From Pyrrhoderma lamaoense (lineage: Eukaryota; Basidiomycota; Agaricomycetes; Hymenochaetales; Hymenochaetaceae), in the NCBI GenBank assembly GCA_002794735.1, contig NBAZ01000019.1:1-64000 (forward strand): a stretch of DNA of 64,000 nucleotides. Direction: 5' to 3'. The position numbers and the translations under genes were made by a program. The notes under the pieces are model-generated. The model had not been told where the DNA came from. It worked only from the letters and a program-made list of their open reading frames with translations, and made no database searches. This document shows positions 24,601 to 35,408 of the stretch, one piece after another. Position 1 is the stretch's first letter. Each line of letters begins with the position of its first letter.

Positions 24601-27390
24601 CGAGAAATGACAGAGTGTAACCTCTTTAACAGTATACATTATCCACTATTCTCACTTTGAAACTTTCATCCACATACCCCCTTCCAAACGAGTTTGAGGT
24701 CGGTAAGTAATCGGAACGTATCGATATTGCAATCATATCATAACTATACTTGTACACACCGGCGGCTTTTTCTAAAGTTCAAGAACAGGAAACAACAAGT
24801 TCATAAGTGTACGTAACTGTTCATTCTATGTTCCTGACATATCATCATCATCATCATCTCTCACTCCATACCAACTCAGCTCAGTCAGAAAGGAGGCACA
24901 GGAACAAGAACAATATAGAATAGAAGAAGACAAAATGAGAAAGAACGGAGGAAGTTGAAAGAAGAAGAAAAAAAACATGACAAAACGAGAAGTTAATGTT
25001 TGCGTGTATGTTTTGAGCCAGGAGGAAGTCAGCCTGTGGGAAGAAGAAAGAAAGGGCAAGAGTCGTCATTACTTGAGCGAAACCATGATCTCTAATCTTA
25101 AATATCCCTTTTCTGCTATTCATTACTGCATCTAATAGACTTCCACTTCGTATGTTATCATCACCCCCTCCATCTTTTCATTCCTCCTCTTTAACCCCCA
25201 AGTTTATGTACGTTAACCTACACAGCCATCACTCAACTTCTTATTCTCTTCTCTATTCGCCTTCTACACTCATGTCCCTGTGGCCCCCAGACATCCATAA
25301 CAACAATCCCATATCCGCGTTTCAGAGAGAAAGAAGCTGCATGACACGAATATAGCAAGATAAATGCATTCAGTGTGTGTATGTATGTATGTATAGGGAA
25401 GGGGAGTGGGGGGAAGAAGACGCCAGTAACCAGGGTAAAGAAACACATTTTCCCTGTCCAAGAATTCAAAAACTCTGCTTCCACTCCAGTTTTGATTTTC
25501 TTTATACATCTCCGCGACATGACATACAGTGATACACATTACACAACGCCTCGCCTAATAAAAACAAAGAATCAAAACAGAATGACCCGCAAATAAATCA
25601 AGAAACATAAAAGTTAAAAAGGTCACGTAAAGTTGCAAAATGGGGAGACAAGAGAGACATAAATTCTAGACAGTTAGAGGACGGGATTAGGGTATGAAAA
25701 GGATATATTGAAACGTCAAAAAGAAACAAAATAAAACAAAACAAAACAAAAAAACATAAATAAAATAAGAAGAACAAAACGTAAGGTCAGCAGCCAGACC
25801 AAGAAGAACTTCCGGGGACCCCCCCCCCCTCCAACTATTTATTTTTTTAAATAATTCTATCACACTTTGGCGTCTCTACTGATTGATTTATTTCGTTTCT
25901 TCTTAGGTTCTCTTCCCTCCCCCCCCCTCCTTCCCCCTTTCCACCTTCCACCTTCCGCCCGCCCTGTCTAAATAAATAACGCTATTTATCCATGTCTAGC
26001 TATTAGGGCGACATCAGACATTTAGTCCCTCGCGTTATATTTATCATACTCCCTACTACACAAATACACACATATAAATATTTGATATATATTTATTTTA
26101 TTTATAAACCAAGGAAGGAAGAGAGAGACAAGAGAGAGACAAGAGAATATCAATCCTCATGATATCCAAGTATGATAATCTTCGAAGGAGGAAACGGCGG
26201 CGGGGACGGCGAACGTCGGGGAGTAAGAAAGAAATTCTGGTTGAGATGGAGACAAAAAGGACGGGAAGACGGGAGAGAGAAGGTTAATTAAAGTAGTAGT
26301 ACAAAGAAGCCCTGTGTTTTCTTTTTTCGGTATGGTGGTGATGAACAAGAGGAAAACACCACGCTTGACTACCTTACCATTCACGTAGCACACGGAGACA
26401 GATGCCTGTGGAAGGAAGGAAGGGGGGGCGGGGACAACGGGAGAAGAATCCATTCCCGTTCGTTCATGTCGTCGGTCTAGCAGATTATACACTAAAAATA
26501 TGATTAATACAAGAATTTTTTTTTAGTAAAAAAAATGGGGGGGGGGTTGACAATATGTCTGAGACCCCATAGTGAGAGAAATGCGTTAAAGTAGCGTTGG
26601 AAGGAAAAGAGGAACAAGCATAAACAGAAGTTTAAAACGAATAAAAAGAAAGAATAATTAAAACAAAAAGGAGAAACGGGAGTTGATGGCGAAGAGTACC
26701 GGTGAAACTCGAACTAAGACAAGGGATGATAGAGGACGGAGAAGGAGAATAAGAAAGAGAAACTAGTGTGTAACAGGGTGGTATGAAGATCGAGACAGTG
26801 AAGATAGATGAAGATTGGGAAGCACATGTTGTGGTTAGGTGTCCTTGACGCCGTCAGATATTAGTCGGACACGGACACTAGTGAGATCAGGTAGAGAGCG
26901 GGATCTGGAGAGAGCGGGAGTCTGCTGATTGACAGAGAACAGTGATGCCCTGTCCATCAAGTACGATCATGAGCGATTGTTCCCGAGGCTGAGCGACGAG
27001 AGAGACGACGAGAGACAGCCGGGAACCCGGCCTTTACTCATCCTAGTCCTATTCATATCCATGTTGTAAATATCCATTAAATAAGAAACATTGATCGAGT
27101 CCCTTTGCAGCCGGCGATCGGTTCAGACTCTGGCCGGAAGTAGATGTCTGTGTGCGACGGTGTGAGCCAGTGAGTCAACGTCGGCTCAATTTGGAAAGTG
27201 ACAAAGTCAGAATAGATTAGAATCCACCCTTTTAATTAAAATTCAATTAGAAATCGCTCTTATTTTTTTCTTTTTCTCTTTTCATAAATAAGATAAATAA
27301 AAATAAGATAACTTATTTTTTAATACCCCCATTTTATACTTATTTTATAAGATACAGTCGAATAGACACTTGCTTGTATCTCGTCTTGAA
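18603..27390. other. 8.8 kb desert between the two bZIP paralogues
   Basis: No open stretch has a recognisable domain or a chain of exon-like pieces. From about 24 kb the sequence becomes rich in homopolymers and simple repeats: a G run at 24417-24430, C runs near 25819-25829 and 25919-25927, ATC repeats at 24841-24856. The last few hundred bases before 27.4 kb are the promoter and leader region of bZIP gene B. Confidence 0.5.
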
Positions 27391-27397
27391 TATAAAA
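27391..27397 (+). promoter_or_regulatory. Candidate TATA box of bZIP gene B
   Basis: TATAAAA, 74 nt upstream of the start codon at 27471. The position is similar to the TATA-like element in front of paralogue A. Confidence 0.45.
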
Positions 27398-27417
27398 TGC
27401 TCGAGGGGCTGCAGACC

Positions 27418-27468
27418 ATGAATCATTTGACGCCGCCCTCGTTCCTCCCTGTGCATAAACACGTTTGA
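27418..27468 (+). other. Upstream open reading frame of bZIP gene B
   Basis: A 16-codon reading frame (begins MNHLTPP) whose TGA ends two bases before the main start codon at 27471. If it lies in the mRNA it could restrain translation of the main frame. Its ATG is only about 20 bp beyond the TATA-like element, so it may be upstream of the transcription start. Confidence 0.3.
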
Positions 27469-27470
27469 CG

Positions 27471-30400
27471 ATGGACTCTCAATCGCAGTATCCTTTTGAG
27501 ACCGTATACCCAGCAACAAACACAGCTTGGCGTGGTTATCATGGGCATGGACAAGGGCTAGGGCAAGGGCATGTGCAAGAACAAAATGTAGAGCAAGGGC
27601 AGCAGCAAATGGCTAATGAACTGGATTCCAACTTTCGATACTCTCTTCCACTCTCTCCAATCTCCCCAACGTCCTCACTATCAGCAGCAGCAGCAGCGAC
27701 CGTGGTGAATACGGGCTGTGCATCATCTGTGATACCCATGTCGATGTATGCGCCCGAAGCCTGGGCGTCAGCATCAGGATCAGCCACAAATGCAAATGTG
27801 AACATGAACGTGAACATGAACTTGGATGCGAGTCCAAGTGGGATGATTACCGGAAGTGGAGAAGCACCAGCGTCAGGGCCAGGTCTGGTCCCATTGGCCA
27901 ATGAGGACGCGCGATCATCCGGACTCACCGTCCATTCTCGTCCTCCTCGTCCTCCTCTTTTCCCGTCCTTCTCACAGCCGGCCCCCTCCCTCCCACAGGC
28001 CCAGTTCGCCTTCAACATTGACTACGACTTGCACAACCACCAACAGCTTCAACTCCGTCTCCATCACCAGCAACAGGAACACGAACGACGCCGAAGACGG
28101 CATCTACAGACGCTACAACAACATCCGTATATACACCAGTACTCTACTCCTCCGACAACACCGACTAAAGTCCCGCCATTCCCAAACACCGCTAACACCA
28201 ACGCCAATACTAACGCTAGTACTTATACTGATACTTCAAACACTACCTCATCTTCTAATAATTGTACTACTCATTTCAACCTAAATCCATCTCCTGCTCA
28301 CCTCCCCGTTCTGCATTCTCACTCTCAACAACATCTGCTTCCTCAACTACCCATCCCAACCTTACCTATCAACAACACTACTTCTGCTACTTCTACTACT
28401 ATGTACCGTACATCATCCTCACCATCGTCCTCATCTTCCATTAAACGCGCCATGTCCGACGACGATGAATATACTTCCCCGCATGCTTCCATCTCCTCCC
28501 GTTCTCAACATCATCACACAAACTCTCTCTCATCAACAGCAGGGACTGAGCATGGCAGCAACAAGACTGTCAAGCGCCAGAGAGCGTGTGTGAGCACCAA
28601 GGACTTCATACCTCCCGACGTGACTGGTCTCAGTAAACGGGAGGCTCGACTTGTTAAAAACCGGGCTGCTGCCTTCCTTTCTCGACAGAGAAAGAGAGAG
28701 GAATTCGAGTACATGGAAATGTGAGTAACGACAACCAAGCTCCGAGGGTACATGCATATGCAATGCTCTTCGTCCTTCGCTTAATTTATTTTCGGGACCA
28801 TCCTTTTTTTTTTCTTTCTTTTACTCTAATTATACATAATCGTTCAACAGCTTCCTCATTTTTTCTGCTAATTAACACGCGTTTTGCTGATCATTCTCCC
28901 CCATGCCTTTTGTGTTCACAGGCGCGTAGCCGAACTAGAGCAAGAAAATGCTAGACTGAGAGAAGCCGCAGACACCACGACGCCGACCGCTACTAGCCAC
29001 CGTTCATCTCGTGCGATCAGCATCCATAATGATGATAATGAGGATCAAGTCGGAGGAGACTCTTCAGAAGAATCAGAACTTGATCAGCTTCGTATTCAGT
29101 TAGCCGCTGCAAAGCAGCGCGAGGCTGAACTTGCTATGCAATTAAAGCAACACCAGGAAAATGTAACTAGAGAGGCACGCGATACCCGTGCTTATGATCT
29201 TACTCACGATACTACGGGTGTAGTCAAGTCCGAGGACGCCGACGACGGCTCGTCTGCAGCTTCTAGTAGCGCTGCCCGGGACGACTCGCCGTTTGGGAGC
29301 CCCGTCTCTACTGTTTCCGGTACTGGAGCAATTGGCCTTAGAAACTTGGTCGCGAACCCAAAGAGCGGTGCTAGTTTGGGTCTAATGGTTAGTTTTCAGT
29401 TTCACTTATCACGACTCGACTTGATGTTTATAATCCGATGTTTCACCATGAATCTTTATGGTAAATAGGTCTTGCTATGTGCGCTACCATCACTTTTGTC
29501 TAGTACAACCACGACACACACTTCCCGATCTTCTGCTGTACAGCACCATCAGCATTCACACCATTCACATCATCACAGCTCGGTTAACCGACCAGCCACG
29601 TTTTTAGATAATCTTCAGTGGGGCGGAGAATCTTCAACTTTTTATCCCCCGCTGCAGGTGAAATCGGATGGCCAGGGACTACTAGCACCGGCACTACTGG
29701 AGATGGCGGTGAGAAAATGGAAGTTGACTGTGGAAGATTCGAGGTTGTCGATGAGGCTCAAGACGCGATAGACGAAAACGGTGAAAACCAAGACAATGAC
29801 ATGCAAGTTACCAAAGACCTCGGAGAAGGAGGTGAAGAAGAAGAAGGGGAGTGGAGAAAACTAGAGTTCGAGGGAGAAGAAGGTAGAGGTCTATTTGGCT
29901 CGACTGGACTGGGTGCCTTGGATATATCATTTGTCACTCGTCGAACACGAGACGGAAAGATCAGAGTCAGAGTTCATTCTTCCGCTACCGTCTCCAAGGA
30001 TGACAAAACGGGAACAGACCCGCCAATGAGCTTTTCGACTTTTAACAGGGACGGAAATCGAGGCAAGAGGGATATGACAATGGAGAAAATGATCGCTGAC
30101 GCTGCTAGTGATCTAGCTACTAATCCACTCTCGTTATCCTACGTTGACGCTGATCCCCTTGGTCCATTCCTCGGTGCATCATCTCTTCCAAGCCCTGTCG
30201 ATGCCGTCGATGGTAGCAAACCCAGCGAGGGTCGTATCTCTAGCTCGTCCTTGTCTGCCTCTTCGTTTTCCGATAGTAACAACGATATCAAGAGAGGGAC
30301 TGGCATAGGTCTTATGGACTCAGCATTTACACACGACTTCCCAGGCGTTAGCCTTGAGAACGGACACGGCTACGGTTTCGGTTTTGGTGGTATCGGCGAC

Positions 30401-30601
30401 TTCTCTTCCTCGAATAGTCTTGGATATACCGGTTATGGTAGCTACATGGACTACAACTCAAGCGTCCCTATCCAACAGCAGCAACAACAACAGGGCAAAC
30501 CCCAAACGGACGGAGAAGAAAGGAAAAGAGTGAGGATCGCATTGAAGAGTCTGCCGAGCGTTGGTGGGGAAGGCGGGGAGTGGGAAGTCGAAGTTCAATA
30601 G
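27471..30601 (+). CDS. bZIP transcription factor, paralogue B (one frame switch)
   Basis: Paralogue of the gene at 16.2-18.6 kb. Exons 27471-28720, 28922-29387 and 29469-30601; the intron at the basic-region/zipper join and the next intron occupy the same places as in A. The N-terminus is Q/H/S/N-rich with no clear fold. The basic region KREARLVKNRAAAFLSRQRK is identical to A, followed by the zipper RVAELEQENARLRE and a second coiled coil (ELDQLRIQLAAAKQREAEL). Exon 3 begins with VLLCALPSLLSS, runs through a histidine-rich stretch and DNLQWGG, then must move to the -1 frame somewhere within 29612-29768. The new frame stays open for about 330 codons: acidic EEEEGEWRKLEFEGEEG, ALDISF, DGKIRVRVHSS, polyQ near 30473-30493, and the terminal motif VRIALKSLPSVGGEGGEWE. 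The only break sits at the position homologous to one in A, so a shared intron must be considered. Target genes unknown. Confidence 0.85.
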
Positions 30602-31819
30602 CCAGTTTGCCCCCCACCCCTCCCCCCCTGTGAATAACATAACATTGTACGTTTTTTTAGAGTTGGACACGGACTAAACCCTGGATTTCCTTTTTTTTTC
30701 TTTTTTTTTTTTTTTCTTTTTCTGTTTTTTTCTGTTTTCTGTTTTCTTGGTTGAATTCAATCTGTTCTTGAGACTTTCTTGACAATCCACCTACAAACTC
30801 GTTTTCTTGTCCTCTTTCTCTTTTTTCTTTTTTCTTTTTCTTTTTTGACACAGTGTGCTTGTTACCCTTCTTGTTTTCTTCATAAATCTCTGTCACTTCG
30901 CTTTGATTGGGGGGGGGGAGGTATGTACGATGAAGGGACAGATTGTAGATATTTAATATCCCCTTCTCTCTCACCCATTCCCTCATTCCCGCATTGCCCT
31001 ATTCCATCAATCAGTCAAGTGAACAGGGTTCTCCAGGCGATTGCTTAAAACTTACACATATACATATATACACTAAAAAAAAGAAAAGAAAAGAATCTTC
31101 CATCTCTTATGCTACAGTACTCTACATTATACTTCTGTTCCTCACTACTATTATATGGGTTATGCTATACCAAAGAAAAAAGATTACTATAAGTTACTTA
31201 CTTTACTATATGTCTAACGTCCTTACCTTTTTTTTCATCTCTTTTCTTTTCTCCTTTTTTTTTCCTCATTTGCACACTTTTCCCTTTCCCCCTTTTCTCA
31301 TCATGTTTTTTTTGTGCTTTTTTGTGTTTTTTTGTGTTTGTTTGTGTTTTTCTCATTTGGCCTCATCATCATTGTCTCATTGTCTCATTGTCTCCATCGT
31401 CTCCATCATTCCTCGCTGTTTTCATCTCTCTGTTCTCTGTTCACCTATACACCTACTCACTTTCCCAAAAACACATTCAATAATCTCAAGTATCTCAGTA
31501 ATGTGTAATGTACTTTTCTTTCCTACCCATCCAATTCCAATTTCAATTTTTCTTTCTTATTATCTCTTTACTTTGCTTCACTCATCCAATGATCTTGTCG
31601 GATTACTTAAAAGCGTGTCTGTATGTATGCGTGTGTATGTGTCTGTGTGTCTTGTTAACATGTAATATCCATATTCGTATACATGTATACAGATTCACCC
31701 TCCCCACCTCCCCTTACTAATTACTTAAATTAGTCAGTTTAGCAATAACGATTAATCAAATAAAGTTTACGTAACTTATCTCTGTGTGACCTACGAACTA
31801 CCAAGGAGATTTTATCGTC

Positions 31820-31850
31820 CATCATAATAATAATAATAATTATTATGATG
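31820..31850. repeat. AT-rich inverted repeat (hairpin)
   Basis: A near-perfect palindrome: 12-bp arms 31820-31831 and 31839-31850 around a 7-nt loop, made from ATA/ATT triplets. It lies about 1.2 kb beyond the stop of bZIP gene B. Could simply be a folded-back trinucleotide repeat. Confidence 0.7.
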
Positions 31851-32625
31851 ATTACTACCTTAGATAATCCCAGCGAGACCGCCCCCTCCCATCCAAAAAA
31901 AGAAAGATCAATCATCAGAAATGAATTAAAATCAACGGTTACGGTGCTAGGACTATAAGTAGGTAAGCCTAAGCCTGTACAGTACTTCTTTCTTCTTACG
32001 ACTATTTATGCTTGACATAGTGACAGGTCTTCTTACTCTTCCGTTGTCCCGTTGTCCCGCTCTTCTGGTCCTTTGGTCTTTTGGTCTTCCGATTTTTTCC
32101 TAGACAGGGAACGACAAATGTGAAGAGATGGCATAGATCCAAGAAAGAAAGAAAGAAAGAAGAAAGAAAAAAAAGGGTGAAGAAGAGAAGGATGAAGTTA
32201 GGTGTTAGGTGGTCGACTTTCCCCTCCCCTCCCCCTTTAATTTGTCCGTTCGTTCGTAAGCACCAGGAGTTGGAGTCGGGAGACGAGAGAACTTGATCTC
32301 ACCGTCTTCGTATTTATCTTCCTAGCCTACATCGTACAAAACTTCTCCAAGTACCATTTCCTCTCTTGAGTGCACTAAGACACTACAAACTATTACACTA
32401 CAACACAAATACAAACATATCTCATTCATCCACACACTTACATACATACACACGAAACAAAGAAAGAAAGAAAGAAAGAAAGAGAGGAGGGATGGAAAAA
32501 ATCCAGCGAAATCCGAACCAAACCAAAAACCATCGAAACGCAAAAACGCAAAAACGTAAATACGAAAACACCATCTATGATCCAGACAAGTAAAAAAAAA
32601 CCATTTTCGTCACGATAGCAATAAA

Positions 32626-32649
32626 CACTAACACTAACACTAACACTAA
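32626..32649 (+). repeat. Four CACTAA hexamers
   Basis: Four exact tandem copies of CACTAA, with one further partial unit. The unit differs by one base from the fungal telomere repeat complement CCCTAA. It is short enough to be an ordinary hexanucleotide microsatellite. Confidence 0.7.
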
Positions 32650-35390
32650 CACATACACTAAGAAGGAAAGGGGGCGATTACTCCCGAAGAAGCCCCCTCC
32701 CTCTTCTCGAGAGCCTCGATCGTGAAGAACTTGTTGCAGCGAGCAGCGAGCAGTGAGTAGTGGGCGTCGAGAGAGGGATCGGGTAACCGGTAACGGATAA
32801 CGGATATTGGATATCGGGGTTACGAAACGGTCAGAGGTCAAATACAAGTTAATAGGTATAAGTATAAGTACGAGTATAAGTATATAAAAGCTTTTTACGT
32901 GTAAAGAAAACCTATTAAAATTTCGATTTGTTTTTATGGTCCCCCTCCTCTCTCCTTTTCTCCGTACACACATTCGAGTCGTAGACTTGATTACAGCGAC
33001 ATAACATAACAACAACAACAACAATAATAATAGTAAAGTTCTCGACATTCACTCATACGTACTACTTCAAAGTACAAGTACATCTATACCTACCAGCATG
33101 GGGGATCGCAAAGGGGGAAGCGGAGGGAAGAGAGAGACGATCACCTACATCAAGAGAACTAAATTCCCTCCCTTTCTTCTCTTACACTTTCTCAATCACC
33201 AAATTCTAAACTTACTCACACACATAGAACAGGTTCCCTCTTTACGAGTGATCAAGTTTTCTTCAGGACTATAAAGGACGTATATAAATGAAAAAAAGCG
33301 GAGACCTGGGAATAGAGAAAAAGGACGTCGAAGAGTTTCGCGTGGCATTTCTAAAAAAATACGGTCTATAAGGTGAAACCCAAATTAAAAATCAAATATA
33401 GAAAATATAGAAGAATAACACATGTCAAACAGCCTACCCTTTCCTCGTGATTCTTCTTCTTCTTCTGTGTCTGTGCTTTGATTCCGACCGAGACCAGAGA
33501 CAACCATAACCACAAGTAAAGCACTGATTCAACAGGTTGGATCAGAAGCCAAGGGTCTATAATAAAAGCCCCCCTGGTTTCAGTCTCAGCCCCATTCGTA
33601 ATTAACCTACACGAATTCCCGAATTGTAATTACAAACAAAGCAAACAAAATAATAAAGTAACTTCTTCTTCTCCTTGGCAGGCCTCACACACCCCTTCGT
33701 TCTCTGCGAATCTTTAATTTCATCCGGATTTTGCTTAGCTTTAGGTCCGAATCCGAGTCCGAGTCCGAGGTCGAGGTCGAGGAAACCTTTTGAGTAACTA
33801 GGCCAACTGTCTATCTATCTTAGTTAGTATCTATCATCTCACTATCTGTCTATTAACCATCCCCTCACAACCCCGAAACGCTCATGCTCACTCATCGCCA
33901 ACTCACCACCTGCCAGAACTAAAATAAAATGAACCAACCCAGCTGAAAATAAACCTACAGAACAGACCAAGAATACCTCACGTCTCCTCCTCCGCCGTCG
34001 GTGTTGGGAAGTAAAAATGAGACTGATGAGTAACCAGCGTGAATAATCACCCCCTCCCCCACCCACGAAGTATGAGGTGTTCCGTACGTGTTTCATCTAC
34101 GCATATCATATACACACACGTCCATGTCAACTTTACGGGCAGTGCATATAATATACTTTTAAACCTCGTGCTTAATGCTTACTGCATAATGCTTAGTACT
34201 CGAGCTTAGAATCCCGCCCCTCCAAGTTCTATATCTCCTTCCTTCCCCTTCCCTTTGTCCCCCCTTGCCCCCCTCGGTCTTCTAGAGCGCAAAATAAAGA
34301 AGGAAGGAAGAACAAGGTTAATTAAAACAAATCACTTGAGAGGGGTAAATTAAGGGACGGGGGGGCAGGGGAGGTCAAAGACCGAAGAACCAAGAACCAA
34401 GACCGAAGAAAGAAGAAAGAAGAGTAAAATAAAACAATAACCACTAATAAGTTAAATAACACTAATAGTTACCCATGATTATGATAATAATAAGGAAGTT
34501 CAAGTTAGGAACCGCAAGGGCCGAGTTTCACACCTAACAACCTAGTAAAGGACTAAGCAGAAATGTAATAAAAGAAGAGGCGCATTCGGGCCAACCCCCC
34601 GCCCCCCGTCCCCCCGCTAGGCCCGTGCTCTGAATCTCCTCTCTCTCCCTTCCTTCCTCACCTAGCTTCTATACTATTGTTTTTTTAATTAAGATCCCTT
34701 GAATGATTCTCTCCGAGGTATCGGTGACTCAACTTGTATCCCTAGACTTATACAAACACACGATCACACGAACACATGGAAAAGGAGAATCCTCAACCCC
34801 CCCCGCCCCCAAAAAAGGCCACTACAACGCACATCTTTAAAGGATGATCGGTCCGGTACGTGTGAGGAAAGAGTTGCTATTATAGGGAGGAGGAAGCGAA
34901 TCCATAACCACAAAAAGACACACACACACAAACATACATTTATATAAATATGCACAGCTAACCAACCCACCCGAACCCAACTAATCCTACTACCTACCTA
35001 CAGCTCCACTAACTGATATGTTATTCTCTTAACCCAAAGGTTTACTTTTTTTTCGTTCTTGGTACCAGATACACGGTATATACAAAATATATAGATAAGT
35101 AGGTAGGTAGGTAGGGCAAATGGCAGATGGTTAGATACCCTGATACCCAAAAATACTAATTAGTAATTAGAAATAAGGGAAGCCCTCCGAGCTGGTCTCG
35201 AGCCCCAAGGAGCCTCCAGATTCAAAATAACCTTTTCCCTCTTCTCCTCTTCATATCTTCTCCTCTTCATATCTTTCCACCTTTGGGGTGTTCTCTCTCG
35301 GAATTAGTGGCTTTTTCTCCGGGGGGGGGGACGATCGTCCCTCGTACCACGATATTTGGAGATCACACACACTCTCTCTCACTTAGTCAC

Positions 35391-35408
35391 TATATATATA
35401 TATATATA
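35391..35408. repeat. TA dinucleotide repeat
   Basis: Nine uninterrupted TA units inside the homopolymer-rich desert. Confidence 0.8.
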
